A stretch of DNA of 64,000 nucleotides from Bradyrhizobium sp. dw_78 (GCF_018449525.1 NZ_JAAVUS010000006.1:1-64000), one strand, 5' to 3'; shown: positions 1-10,477, numbered from the stretch's first letter. Translations and numbers: made by a program. Notes: generated by a model not told the origin, from the letters alone.

Positions 1-1
1 C

Positions 2-262
2 GCCGCGCTCAAGGAAGGCGTGGCCGTCAATCAGGCGAGGCTCGGCATCTGGAATTCGCCGAAGATCGGTGACAAGCACGGCACACTGGTCGATGCCGAC
101 TGGAGCCGGCTGATCCAGTTCTTCGTCGACCAGAAGATCCTTCCTGCGGCGGTGCCCGTTGATCGGGTCATCACCGGCCAGTTTATCGACGACATCAACG
201 CCTATGACCGTGCCGACGTCATCCTTGACGCCAAGAAGGAAGATTTGTCGAAGCTGCAATGA
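2..262 (+). CDS. ABC transporter substrate-binding protein, C-terminal end (NitT/TauT type)
   Basis: The reading frame is already open at the window edge and ends with TGA; about 86 residues are visible, so the N-terminus and signal peptide lie upstream. The tail VITGQFIDDINAYDRADVI resembles the last helices of periplasmic binding proteins of the nitrate/sulfonate/taurine (NMT1/THI5-like) family, which deliver small organic ligands to an inner-membrane ABC permease. No permease or ATPase gene follows, so the rest of the transporter, if linked, is upstream. The family call rests on this short tail only. A GTG inside the fragment is probably just an internal valine codon. Confidence 0.6.
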   Translation, partial: AALKEGVAVNQARLGIWNSPKIGDKHGTLVDADWSRLIQFFVDQKILPAAVPVDRVITGQFIDDINAYDRADVILDAKKEDLSKLQ

Positions 263-1139
263 AGCCGAACGTGGGCCGTCCGACCCGGCTTTGAGCCTGA
301 CTGAGCGCGGCGCCGGCGCCGTCCGCTTCGGTCTTGTTCGGGTATCGGCAGGAGCGCTGCTCTGATTGGCGAACTCGCTTTCGAACCTGACGATGAACGG
401 CCATGGAACCTCGTTTGCCGGCGAAGGCGGCGCGAACCCACAAAGGTCAGGCAATTCATCGCAGTCTGTCATGCTGGCCGGAGAGCCGCACAACATGGCC
501 GCGCGAAGGGAAAAATTCTTCGCACGCACTATCGTTGTATTTAGAGCCTTATCGGTTCTGATTGAATCATTATCGCGCTCCCATATTTTGTTTTGACGCG
601 TTTCCTCACGCAGACCGGAATTTATTTCGCTCGAAAATGCTAAGGCTTAGCGCCAGTATGGCAACGCGGCTGACAGAAACCCCATCGGCGGTCTCGCGGT
701 CGGATTTGCTCCTTCATCACACGCATGGCGAGTGAGGTTGCATGATTGTCGCGGAAGTTGGTGCGATAGCTATCCACTTTGTCGCAGCTTGATACCGCTT
801 TCGGAATCGCGAAATCGAAAATCGATCGAGCAATTAAGACGCTCGCTGTGAAGCGCCGCACATTTGACGGTTTTTCAGACAGCTATTTATGTTCAGCAAG
901 GCTGACTGATTCGAGCGCGAGTGCTCCCGATGGGGTGAACCAAAAGACCGTTACTCGAACATAATAATATTGGCTTCACGTTTCGGAGCGAGAAGAAAAG
1001 TGGTTTTTGTAAGTGCGGGTGGCAATGCGGCCACCGATGTCATTTGTCTGAATTGCTTCGCGGCGCTCTCAGGGGAAGAGAGATAAGGCTGGCCAGGTTC
1101 CAGATCGATCGCGACATCAACGAATTTTGGGGTAGCGCC
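263..1139. other. Long intergenic region with one dispersed repeat and no convincing gene
   Basis: Apart from the reverse-oriented dispersed repeat at 541-643 nothing clear is seen. Short open frames here start with TTG, lack ribosome-binding sites and run into the repeat. The last ~150 bases are the likely promoter region of the LuxR-type gene. Confidence 0.5.
541..643 (-). repeat. Dispersed ~100-bp repeat (family 1), reverse copy
   Basis: Read on the minus strand it carries the family landmarks in order: TTTTCGAGCGAA, CCGGTCTGCGTGA, ACGCGTCAAAACAAAA, and ATTCAATCAGAACCGATAAG. The same order occurs on the plus strand at 53439, 55873 and 59490. This copy is the most diverged in its first third. 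Function unknown. Confidence 0.85.
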
Positions 1140-2072
1140 ATGCGAAAGCCGGATCCGTGTCTTTTACGCGCGACAAGGCGCCCGTCGAAAAATCAGATTG
1201 CCCGTGATCGGTCTGTTTCCGGTCCGGGAAAACTACCGAACATCGGGCCGGACCAGCAGGATCGTGGCGTCAGGGCGTCGGACCGGCGCCTTTTGCTGAT
1301 CAGCCGCCCGGGACTGGTCGGTGATTGCCTCATCAAGGCGCTTCGCGAATGTGGCTATGACACCGTTCTGCATTCGCTGGGAGATCCGTTGCAGGCTGTG
1401 CTCGAAGGCATCAAGCTGATCGTCATTTTCATGAACGCCGATGAGCCGGATGGCGTCGCGGCCGCCCGGCAACGCGCCTATGAAGTGCGGGATCTCCTGG
1501 CGGGCGTTCCGGCGATGGCGTTGATCGAGCATTCCGACCGGGAAGTGCCGCATGAACTTGTGGATGCCGGTCTCGTTGCGATCGTTCAGGGATATCTGTC
1601 GGTGAAGCTTGCGCTGGCGGCCATCAATCTCGTCATGGCCGGAGGATCGCACATGATAACAAAAATCCATCTTCAGGCCGGTCAGGAGGAGATTTCTCGA
1701 TATCAGAGTCCCGTCGGGGCGGATGTTCCTGACGATTCGAAATTCTCCATCCGGGGAAATTTTACAAAGCGTGAAATCGCGCTTCTGACGCATCTGCGCC
1801 GGGGCATGCAGAACAAGGCGATCGCCTACGAACTCGGCATTGCTGAAAGCACGGTGAAAGTCCATCTGCGCAACATCATGTCCAAGCTGCATGCGAGCAA
1901 CAGGACGCAGGTCGCCTATATGCTGGCAAACGGGCCGCTTGCGCCAAAGACGGTATTTCAGAAGCTCAAGCCGATCACCCTTCCAAGGAATGTCTCCGAA
2001 CTGTTTCCGGCTGCCGTGGAAGCAAAGGCCAAAGCCAGGACGCCATCATCGACTCAACTGGAATCGCAGTAA
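1140..2072 (+). CDS. LuxR/NarL-type transcriptional regulator with degenerate receiver domain
   Basis: 310 residues from the ATG at 1140, chosen because GGGG lies 7 bases upstream; the frame also opens at a TTG 96 bases earlier, but that adds only low-complexity basic sequence. Residues ~45-165 look like a response-regulator receiver (RRLLLISRPGLVGDCL, then alternating strands and helices), but the usual acidic pair and phospho-acceptor Asp are not evident: the third strand ends IVIFMNADEPD. Residues ~205-275 form a GerE-type helix-turn-helix (NKAIAYELGIAESTVKVHLRN, close to the FixJ/NarL consensus). No sensor kinase is next to it. Likely a DNA-binding regulator acting without classical phosphorylation; target genes unknown. 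Confidence 0.8.
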   Translation: MRKPDPCLLRATRRPSKNQIARDRSVSGPGKLPNIGPDQQDRGVRASDRRLLLISRPGLVGDCLIKALRECGYDTVLHSLGDPLQAVLEGIKLIVIFMNADEPDGVAAARQRAYEVRDLLAGVPAMALIEHSDREVPHELVDAGLVAIVQGYLSVKLALAAINLVMAGGSHMITKIHLQAGQEEISRYQSPVGADVPDDSKFSIRGNFTKREIALLTHLRRGMQNKAIAYELGIAESTVKVHLRNIMSKLHASNRTQVAYMLANGPLAPKTVFQKLKPITLPRNVSELFPAAVEAKAKARTPSSTQLESQ

Positions 2073-2367
2073 GATTGGCGGCCGGGCCTCGCTAATCCGC
2101 CGGGGCAAGGCGCTCGACACCATTGCGTTCGGCATGCTGTTGATCCTCGACAACACACGTAGATGGGCCGGCGCGGATGGAATCGCGCGCGGCCGATCCC
2201 TGCCGTGACCATGCGGTTTGCCGTCCGCAAGAGCGGCCGATATGGTTGTCCCGCGCAAGGGACCTGATGGCAATTTCCAATCCGCCACAGCACCAACCCG
2301 CCACAGCATGAGTCCAAATCACGTCAACGATGGGACAAACCGTTGTGGCCGGGAAGAGGGAAACGAC

Positions 2368-3729
2368 ATGACTGCTTTTCCGACCGTGACAACCGTCTTC
2401 GATTCCATTTTATACCGTGACGCCTTTGGTACGCCGCGCATGCGCGAGATGTTTTCCGATCATGCCTTGATCTCCCGCTATGCCGAGGTCGAGATCGCGC
2501 TGGCCCAAGCCGAAGCGCGCTGTGGCGTCATTCCGGCCGAGGCGGCGGCGGAGATCGCGCAACGGACCGACGTTTCCTCACTCGATTTCGATCTGTTGCG
2601 CCGCGAGACCGATATTGTCGGTTATCCGATCCTGCCGCTGGTGCAGCAGATGGCGAAGCAGTGCGGCGAAGCGGGCCGTTATGTCCATTGGGGCGCGACC
2701 ACGCAGGACATCATGGACACCGCCGTCATCCTCCAGGTTCGCGAGGGCCTGAAGATTGTCGGGGAGGATATCGATACCCTGCGCGGCATCCTTGCCGATC
2801 TGTCGCGGCGCTATCGCGACACGCCGATGGCCGGCCGCACCCATCTTCAACAGGCGCTGCCGGTGACGTTCGGCTACAAGACCGCGATCTGGCTGGCCGC
2901 GTTCGACCGCCATGCCGAACGGCTCGAACAATTGAAGCCCCGCGTGCTGGTCGGCCAGTTTGCCGGCGCCGCCGGCACGCTGGCTTCGCTCGGCGACAAG
3001 GGTTTCGATGTCCAGAAGGCGCTTTGCGAAGAACTCGGTCTCGGCGTTCCCGTCTCGACCTGGCATGTCGCGCGCGACGGCCTTGCCGAGGTGGTGAATT
3101 TCTTCGGCCTCGTCACCGGCTCGCTCGGCAAGATCGCGCTCGACATCATGATCATGGCCTCGACCGAATTCGCCGAACTGTATGAACCCTTCGTGAAGGG
3201 ACGCGGCGCATCCTCGACCATGCCGCAGAAGCGCAACCCGATCTCGTCCGAGTTGATGTTGGCCGCCTGCAAGGGCGTGCGGCAGCACGCAGGCCTGATG
3301 CTGGACGCGATGGTGCAGGATTTCGAGCGCGCCACCGGGCCGTGGCACGCCGAATGGATGGCCATTCCGGAAAGTTTCGTGCTGACCGCCAGCGCGCTGC
3401 ATCAGGCGAAATTCGCGCTGGGCGGACTGACCGTCGATGAGAAAAAGATGGCTGAGAACCTCGATATCAGCCGAGGCCTGATTGTCGCCGAAGCCGTCAT
3501 GATGGGGCTTGCGCCGCAGATCGGCCGGCAGGAGGCGCATGACGTGGTCTACGATGCTTGCCGGCTCGCCAACGAGACGCGGATGACGCTTGCGGATGCG
3601 CTTTCGGCGAACCCGCAAGTGTCCGGACGCATCGATCGCGCGACCATCGACCGGTTGACGTCGCCGCGGAACTATCTCGGCCTCGCGCCCGAAATGGTCG
3701 ATCGGGTGCTGTCCGCTGCAAAACGTTGA
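2368..3729 (+). CDS. Fumarase/aspartase-superfamily lyase (PcaB / adenylosuccinate lyase-like)
   Basis: 453 residues from the ATG at 2368, with GGGAAGAGGG shortly before it; a longer in-frame opening upstream has no signal. The superfamily signature SSTMPQKRNP (residues ~282-291) holds the mobile catalytic-serine loop, and HWGATTQDIMDT (~108-119) and GRTHLQQALP (~156-165) are the other two conserved active-site regions. Length and these motifs fit 3-carboxy-cis,cis-muconate cycloisomerase (PcaB) and related adenylosuccinate-lyase-like proteins. No other protocatechuate ring-cleavage gene is adjacent, so the substrate is open. The gene lies 59 bases before an M29 aminopeptidase on the same strand, which may share its transcript. 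Confidence 0.8.
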   Translation: MTAFPTVTTVFDSILYRDAFGTPRMREMFSDHALISRYAEVEIALAQAEARCGVIPAEAAAEIAQRTDVSSLDFDLLRRETDIVGYPILPLVQQMAKQCGEAGRYVHWGATTQDIMDTAVILQVREGLKIVGEDIDTLRGILADLSRRYRDTPMAGRTHLQQALPVTFGYKTAIWLAAFDRHAERLEQLKPRVLVGQFAGAAGTLASLGDKGFDVQKALCEELGLGVPVSTWHVARDGLAEVVNFFGLVTGSLGKIALDIMIMASTEFAELYEPFVKGRGASSTMPQKRNPISSELMLAACKGVRQHAGLMLDAMVQDFERATGPWHAEWMAIPESFVLTASALHQAKFALGGLTVDEKKMAENLDISRGLIVAEAVMMGLAPQIGRQEAHDVVYDACRLANETRMTLADALSANPQVSGRIDRATIDRLTSPRNYLGLAPEMVDRVLSAAKR

Positions 3730-3788
3730 ACGGCGCGGTCAGTTCGCCTATCTCTGCATCAACGGCCAATTTTAAACGAGGGCAAGCC

Positions 3789-5045
3789 ATGACCGCACAC
3801 CAGCGCAATTTTCCGACTCCGATCGATCCGGTGCGGCTCGATCGTCTGGCCCAGGTGGCGGTGAAAGTGGGGTTGCGTTTGCAGCCAGGGCAGGATCTCC
3901 TGGTGACGGCGCCGACGCTGGCGCTGCCGCTGGTTCGCAAGATCGCCGAACATGCCTACAAGGCCGGCGCGGGCCTCGTCACGTCGATCTTTTCGGATGA
4001 AGCGGTTACGCTGTCGCGCTACCAGTTCGCCCAGGATCACAGCTTCGACCGCGCCGCCGGCTGGCTCTATGACGGGATGTCGAAAGCCTTCGCCGCCAAT
4101 ACCGCGCGGCTGGCCATCGTCGGCGACGATCCGATGCTGCTTTCCGGCCAGGATCCCGCCAAGGTCGCGCGTGCGAGCAAGGCCAACTCCGTGGCCTACA
4201 AGCCGGCGCTCGAGAAGATCGTCACCTTCGATATCAACTGGAACATCGTTGCCTATCCGGGACCGTCCTGGGCCAGGCAGGTGTTCCCCGACGACGAGGA
4301 AGACGTCGCGGTGGCGAAACTGGCCGACGCCATCTTCGCCGCCTCGCGCGTGAACGGCGACGATCCGATTGCGGCCTGGGACAAGCACAACGCCATGCTG
4401 CGCAGCCGGACCGAATGGCTGAACGGCCAGCGATTCAGCGCGCTGCATTATTCGGGGCCGGGCACCGATCTCACGATCGGGCTTGCCGACGGCCATGAAT
4501 GGGAGGGAGGTGCTTCCACGGCCAGGAACGGCATCACCTGCAACGCCAACATCCCGACCGAGGAAGTGTTCACCACGCCGCATGCAAGGCGGGTCGAGGG
4601 GCACGTCGTCAGTTCCAAGCCGCTGTCCTATCAGGGCTCGCTGATCGACAACATCGCGGTCAAGTTCGAAGAGGGGCGCATCGTCCAGGCCAAGGCCTCG
4701 CGCGGCGAGGAAGTGCTGAACAAGGTGCTCGATACCGACGAGGGCGCGCGAAGGCTCGGAGAAGTGGCGCTGGTGCCGCATTCCTCGCCGATCTCGAAAA
4801 GCGGATTGCTGTTCTTCAACACTCTGTTCGACGAGAACGCCGCCTGCCACATCGCGCTCGGCCAGTGCTATTCCAAATGCTTCGTCAATGGCGACAGGCT
4901 GACACCCGAGCAGATCGCCGCGCAAGGCGGCAACAAGAGCCTGATCCATATCGACTGGATGATCGGCTCGGACCAGATCGACATCGACGGGATTCACGCC
5001 GACGGCCGCCATGTTCCCGTGTTCCGCAAGGGCGAATGGGCCTGA
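3789..5045 (+). CDS. M29-family metalloaminopeptidase (leucyl aminopeptidase-like)
   Basis: 418 residues. The ATG at 3789 follows GAGGGCAAGCC. The sequence has the M29 (thermophilic aminopeptidase T/AmpS) layout: an N-terminal Rossmann-like half, then a catalytic half with the metal-ligand Glu in IPTEEVFTTP (E258 region), the Glu in RRLGEVALVP, the His in ACHIALGQ and the HIDWMIGS motif near the end. Length matches the family (about 410). These are cytosolic two-metal exopeptidases of broad specificity. It probably follows the lyase gene in one transcript; together they may process small peptides or amino-acid derivatives, but that pairing is inference. Confidence 0.88.
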   Translation: MTAHQRNFPTPIDPVRLDRLAQVAVKVGLRLQPGQDLLVTAPTLALPLVRKIAEHAYKAGAGLVTSIFSDEAVTLSRYQFAQDHSFDRAAGWLYDGMSKAFAANTARLAIVGDDPMLLSGQDPAKVARASKANSVAYKPALEKIVTFDINWNIVAYPGPSWARQVFPDDEEDVAVAKLADAIFAASRVNGDDPIAAWDKHNAMLRSRTEWLNGQRFSALHYSGPGTDLTIGLADGHEWEGGASTARNGITCNANIPTEEVFTTPHARRVEGHVVSSKPLSYQGSLIDNIAVKFEEGRIVQAKASRGEEVLNKVLDTDEGARRLGEVALVPHSSPISKSGLLFFNTLFDENAACHIALGQCYSKCFVNGDRLTPEQIAAQGGNKSLIHIDWMIGSDQIDIDGIHADGRHVPVFRKGEWA

Positions 5046-5262
5046 CAAATTCGCGACAAGGCCTCGTCCCCGCTCAAGGCAAAAAATCTCCGCGTCGCCT
5101 GCATGAAGCAAATGTGACGTCACTTCGGCCAATATTGTGACTGGAACCACGTCTGTGACATGGATGCGGATGTCCGCTCAGTCATGTCACAATCACGCCG
5201 CACGAAAGGCAAAATCGCAAACAAAGCTGTCCCAGTTCGACGCAAGACAGAGGGGACGCTGC

Positions 5263-5493
5263 ATGCGCCAGGAACTTCAGCCTGCCGACGATACCGGGGA
5301 CAGGGTCGGCTACACGTTTCACTTCCAAATCACGAACAGGGGTGGAAGGCAGGCTTGCAGCGTCAAGGTGCAGGCGCCCAATATTCACGATGCGACGCAA
5401 TTCTTCCGGCAGAACTGGCCGATGATCGAATCGATGGCCCGCGAGGGGCTGGCGAAATTCGACCGCAACGTGATCAACCTGGCCGTTCCCTGA
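5263..5493 (+). CDS. Small conserved-looking hypothetical protein
   Basis: 76 residues from the ATG at 5263, with AGGGG 9 bases upstream, which decides this start over a longer frame opening at 5137. Soluble, no signal peptide or membrane segment. It contains FHFQITNRGGRQACSVKVQA and ends in a helix rich in acidic and hydrophobic residues (FFRQNWPMIESMAREGLAKF). The pattern suggests a small folded alpha/beta domain. I do not recognise the family and assign no function. Isolated between the aminopeptidase and cupin genes. Confidence 0.6.
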   Translation: MRQELQPADDTGDRVGYTFHFQITNRGGRQACSVKVQAPNIHDATQFFRQNWPMIESMAREGLAKFDRNVINLAVP

Positions 5494-5704
5494 ATTTACC
5501 TCGCACTGTCTGGTTGCATCATCATCTGATGGCATCTGACGCAGCCTTTTGGGCCGGGAGCGCGAACTCCGGCCAGCGTCCGATTCGCAGCCGTTGAAAA
5601 CGGTAACGAATGCTTAAAAACTCGCCCCTAGCTTGCCCCCACGTCGCCTGATCACATCCTTTTGAATAAAATCCAATTTTTGTGAAGCCGTCCACCTTGA
5701 GGTC

Positions 5705-6163
5705 ATGATGTCCCGTGCCCTGATCGAAACCACCAACCTTGCCGTCAACCTGACGCCGCAGCCGATCGAGCCGAGCTGGATCATCGAGGGCAATCCGGTT
5801 GCGCAATGCTGCGTTCTATCGACCAGCGCGGACGGGCTGGCGTCGACCATGGTGTGGGAATGCAGCGAAGGCCGGTTCAACTGGTATTATGATTTCGACG
5901 AGACGGTCCTGATTCTCGAAGGCGCGATCATCCTTGAAAATGAAGCCATGCCGCCGACCCGCTATGCGGCGGGCGACGTGATCTTTTTCAGGGACGGCGC
6001 ACATGCCAGATGGCGCGTCGAGGGTCATGTCCGTAAGCTCGCGTTTTGCCGCAAGACCCAGCCGGTCTGGCTCGGTTTCGCCCTGCGGGTTTTTCTGAAG
6101 CTCAGGAAGATTTTCCTGCCTCCCGGTGAACGCCAGGCCACGAGCCTGATGGGCTCTTCCTGA
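5705..6163 (+). CDS. Cupin-domain protein (DUF861-like)
   Basis: 152 residues. Tandem ATG codons at 5705 and 5708 follow GAGG; the second has the better spacing. A single cupin barrel is visible: WECSEGRFNWYYDFDETVLI followed by EGAIILENE and YAAGDVIFFRDGAHARW, the two conserved cupin motifs in the form seen in the (S)-ureidoglycine aminohydrolase/EutQ-like DUF861 group. The C-terminal ~45 residues are basic and hydrophobic (FALRVFLKLRKIFLPP) and go beyond the usual domain. Substrate unknown. It stands alone, convergent with the MBL gene. Confidence 0.8.
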   Translation: MMSRALIETTNLAVNLTPQPIEPSWIIEGNPVAQCCVLSTSADGLASTMVWECSEGRFNWYYDFDETVLILEGAIILENEAMPPTRYAAGDVIFFRDGAHARWRVEGHVRKLAFCRKTQPVWLGFALRVFLKLRKIFLPPGERQATSLMGSS

Positions 6164-6193
6164 GATTTCACGGGTTCGCCCGGCGCAGCGGGT

Positions 6194-7039
6194 TCAAATT
6201 CCGTCGAGGATGATGACCGTCGGACTGTCCGGCAGCGTGTCCCGCGAGATGCGCAAAGTGCGTTCGGTGCGGACATCGATCGCAAATTGCTTGCCGATCC
6301 GGTGCATGAATTCCTCGAGCGGCGTTGCAAAGCGATGCATCGGCAGCACCACGGAAGCGCGCAAGCGCCGGGTAATATCGGAAATGCCGTCGAGCGACAT
6401 CGTATAGGTGCCGTCGATCGGCACCATCACGATATCGAGCCGGCCGATCGCCGCGAAACGGGCGTCGTCGAGGGCATGATGCAGATGTCCGAGATGGCCG
6501 ATGCACAGGCCGGCGACCTCGAAGATGAAGATCGAATTGCCGTCCCTGATCATATCGGCGCTCGACTCGTCGCCGGGATAACGGCGGATGTCGGTCGTTA
6601 CGTTGCGGATATACACGTCGCCGATCTGTTTGGCGATCTGTGCGGGCTGCCCGTCGTCGCGCCAGCCATGCAGCACGTGGGGAATGCGCGGATCGGGAAA
6701 CAGCGTGTAATGCGTGCTGTGGGCGTGGTTCATGGTGACGACATCGGGCAGGCGGCCGATCTGGTAGTCGCCGCTATAGTCGGTCGCGATCCGGATTCCG
6801 CCGGGCGTATCGATGAAATAGGTCGAATGGCCCGCATAGGTGATCGCAACTTCGTTGGTATCAGCGGCCGCCCGGCGCAGGCTGACCGGCATGGCGCGGG
6901 GACCGGCGTTCGAGACCGCCTGGCATTCGCTGCGATAGGTGTCCTGGCGAGAGGTGTCTTGGCGTGACGCGTCTTGCGCGGCAACGGGCGCGGTCAGTGA
7001 ACCCAGCACAGCGAGAATGGCGGCAAAGGATCGCAGCAT
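6194..7039 (-). CDS. Exported MBL-fold metallo-hydrolase-like protein
   Basis: 281 residues from the ATG at 7039, chosen because it starts a clear signal peptide (MLRSFAAILAVLGSLTAPVAA, cut before QDA). A short tandem repeat SRQDT/SRQDT follows the cleavage site. The fold is a beta-lactamase superfamily barrel: AITYAGHSTYFIDTPGG, IATDYSG, then TMNHAHSTHY in place of the canonical HxHxDH motif (the Asp is Thr), GHLGHLHH and a late PMHRF. It resembles UlaG-like periplasmic MBL proteins of rhizobia. The altered metal motif leaves catalysis uncertain. Divergent from the interrupted alpha/beta hydrolase gene across ~130 bases. Confidence 0.8.
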   Translation of the reverse strand: MLRSFAAILAVLGSLTAPVAAQDASRQDTSRQDTYRSECQAVSNAGPRAMPVSLRRAAADTNEVAITYAGHSTYFIDTPGGIRIATDYSGDYQIGRLPDVVTMNHAHSTHYTLFPDPRIPHVLHGWRDDGQPAQIAKQIGDVYIRNVTTDIRRYPGDESSADMIRDGNSIFIFEVAGLCIGHLGHLHHALDDARFAAIGRLDIVMVPIDGTYTMSLDGISDITRRLRASVVLPMHRFATPLEEFMHRIGKQFAIDVRTERTLRISRDTLPDSPTVIILDGI

Positions 7040-7172
7040 CAATGAACAGGCCCCCGTTTTGGTGACCCCGGCAATCGCAGTGTATCGCTGAATGATGGCG
7101 TGAACTATCATGTCTCGATCAACAGCTCGTCAGTACCGCCCTGTCCCCGGACCGGTCTTGCAGGAGTGAGCC

Positions 7173-8111
7173 ATGAAATTGACGCCGACGCTTGCGCGCG
7201 CTTCCTCGACGCAGCGGCTGGAGCCATTGCGTCATGTCGACGCCGGCGTCCTCGACATCGCCTATTACGAAGCCGGACCCGCGGATGGACCGGTGGTGAT
7301 GCTGATGCATGGTTTTCCCTATGACATCCATTCCTTCGTCGACGTGGCGCCGATGCTGGCCGCACAGGGCTGCCGAACCATCGTTCCCTATCTGCGCGGC
7401 TATGGTCCCACGCGCTTCCGCGATCAGGCCACGCCGCGTTCGGGAGAGCAGGCCGCGATGGGAGCGGATCTGATCGCGCTGATGGATGCGCTTGGCGTGA
7501 AGCGCGCGGTGTTGGCGGGCTATGACTGGGGCGGGCGCGCCGCCTGCGTGGCTGCCGCGTTATGGCCAGATCGCTGCACGGGTCTGGTGTCGGTGAACGG
7601 CTATCTGATCCAGAATATCGCCGGGGCGATGGTCCCCGCCAAGCCGCAGCATGAGGTGCCGCTCTGGTATCAATATTATTTTCAACTGGAACGCGGCCGG
7701 GCTGGGCTCGCCGCCAATAGGCGCGAGATCGCCAGGATATTATGGCAGCAGTGGTCGCCGAGCTGATCGTTCGACGATGCGGCCTTCGAGCGGACTGCGA
7801 TCGCGCATGACAACCCCGACTATGTCGATGTCGTGATCCACAGCTACCGTCACCGCTTCGGTCTTGTCGAGGGCGATCCGCATTATGCGGAGCTGCAACG
7901 GCGGCTGGCGGAGTTGCCCGCGATCGGCGTGCCTGTGATGACGTTGGATGGCGGCGCGGACGGTGTCGTTCCCGCCACCGACGGCAGCGCGGCCGCCGCA
8001 AAATTCACCGGCCGCCGCACCCATCGCGTGATCCCGAATGCCGGTCACAATTTGCCGCAGGAAGCGCCGGAAGCCTTCGCGGCCGCGGTGATGGAGCTGG
8101 TAAAGGCGTAA
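7173..8111 (+). pseudogene. Alpha/beta hydrolase (epoxide hydrolase/dehalogenase-like) interrupted by an in-frame TGA
   Basis: ATG at 7173 with AGGAG 7 bases before it. Frame 7173-7763 encodes the first 197 residues with the oxyanion motif LMHGFPYD and an Asp nucleophile in AGYDWGGRAA (D118). A TGA at 7764-7766 stops it, but the same frame reads on without shift through SFDDAAFERTA and DVVIHSYRHRFG to a catalytic-His motif (GHNLPQEAP) and a proper stop at 8109. From memory of the family, the residue at the stop is normally Trp (WSPxW), so one TGG-to-TGA change explains it. Without the stop it would be 312 residues, the normal family length. It is a recent nonsense allele, a sequencing error, or a read-through case. 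Confidence 0.85.
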
Positions 8112-8195
8112 CGCGCAGAACGGTCTGCCGCGGTATCTCAGGACAGCAGCCGTGCGGCCTCGCCTTGGGCTTCCATCAATTTCACGGTCTTCTTA

Positions 8196-9715
8196 TCACC
8201 CGTGCCGCGGGCTGATCTTCCAGGTCGCGGCCATGATGCCGGCGGTCATCAGTCCCGAGACGATGGCGGCGAGGGGGAAAGTCAGGGCCAGCGCCGCGGT
8301 CGCGGCCCAGCCGATCGATGAAAACGCCTCCGCAAACGTCGCAAGCCGCGACGAGGTCTGGCGGCGGCGGAATTGGCTGCGCCTTGCCTGCACGCGGAAC
8401 CAGAGCTGAATGGCGGCGGCCGATATCGTTGCGATGGCAACGCCGGCGGCGGTCACCGCGGCCTGAAACGGCGACGCAAACAGCAGCGCCAGGACCAGCG
8501 GTGCGAACGTCACGCCGATCGCCATCAGCACCACCTCGACCTTGGCACGGATCACGCGCGAAGGCGAAAGCGGTGCGGTCGTCACCAGATCGGCGGCATC
8601 CTCGCCCGAGATCGTCAGCCACGCCAGCCCGCCGGCGAGCTGGCCCGCGGCCATGACGATGACGGGCGTGACCAGCACGATGGCGGTGGAACTGTCGGAA
8701 AAACTTCGCCACAGCATCAGCGCCGGCGGCACCAGATACAATAGCTGCATCAGGGTCTGCGATATCAGCCACGGATCGCGCCGCAGCAGCTTGAATTCCT
8801 TCCAGCGCAACGCCTGTTGCCGGGAACGGGGACGAAAGGCCGCGGTGCCGGAACCGCTTCTGGTCCGCGCTCCGCTCGCCGAAACCCGGACGGCGGTGTC
8901 GGCAAACCGGTCCGAGAAAACAGCCATCACGAAGCCGAGCAGGATCAAGCCGCCGGCCAGCAAGCGCAGCAATATTTGACCATCGCCGAGGGCTGCGCGC
9001 GCCGGCCACCAGACGATGCTGTCGGCGTCGGGTGCATAGGCCGCCGCTGAATCCGAAGTCAGAACCGCAAACCGCGACAGCGTGCCATACGAGAGGATGG
9101 CTGCGATCTGCAACGCAATGACAAAGCCGGCGCCGATGACCGCGGCGAGGATCTGCGCCGCCAGCCGTGTCCGGCTCGGACCGATCAGGCGAAACAGCGC
9201 CACCGTGACCGCGATCGCGACCGCCGCGGCCGACAGGCCGATGGCGACGACGACGCCATACGCCGAAAGCCACCGGAGTCCGCCCCCGATCACGAGAACG
9301 TCGATGAAGGGCGTCGACAGCACCAGCGCCATGCCGGTGACTGTCAGTGCGATTGCGGCGATGCGGACCGAGAACACGTTGGTCAGCGAAGCCGGCGAGG
9401 ACATGATCAGGTCGAGATCGGCGCGGGCGTAAAATACCCGCGTCACCGACTCGATCGCCTGCGACAGCATCAAGGCCCAGGCCAGGAAGATGCTTGCCGA
9501 CATCACGATCAGCGACGATTTGTCGAGCGGCATGCGCAAGCTGGCGAACCGGCCGATCACCGCATAGGCCGGCAGGTGCATGAAGGCGGCAAACAGGATG
9601 AGACCGATGACCGCGCGTTTGTGCTTGCGCCGGCCGCCCGTCATCATCGCGAGCCATTCGCGCCAGGCCAGCCGAATTTCGTGACGCGCGAACCAGGTCA
9701 GGGCGGCTGCGGAAC

Positions 9716-9719
<4 letters not shown>
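8196..9719 (-). CDS. ABC-2 type transporter permease
   Basis: 507 residues with about ten to twelve hydrophobic segments (for example LSAYGVVVAIGLSAAAVAIA, LAALLFASPFQAAVTAAGVA-type stretches and a C-terminal pair). The first ~40 residues are cytosolic and basic. It partners with the ATPase gene upstream: the ATPase stop overlaps this ATG (ATGA), so translation is coupled. The substrate is unknown; such ATPase plus large permease pairs are usually exporters. The ~80-base gap after it holds no clear terminator. Confidence 0.85.

Positions 9720-10477
<758 letters not shown>

Noticed and set aside
366..596. Possible 76-residue gene in the first intergenic region
   Set aside because: TTG start without ribosome-binding site, and the 3' third is a dispersed repeat.
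779..964. Possible 61-residue gene upstream of the LuxR-type regulator
   Set aside because: TTG start, no ribosome-binding site, no family-like pattern.
2578..3618. 346-codon minus-strand frame opposite the lyase gene
   Set aside because: Antisense shadow: the plus strand encodes the clear SSTMPQKRNP lyase in this region.
2368..3729. Firm naming of the lyase as pcaB
   Set aside because: No protocatechuate ring-cleavage genes are adjacent; the motif is shared by several enzymes of the superfamily.
7764..7766. TGA as a selenocysteine codon
   Set aside because: The family has Trp, not Cys, at this place and no SECIS-like hairpin is obvious right after the codon.
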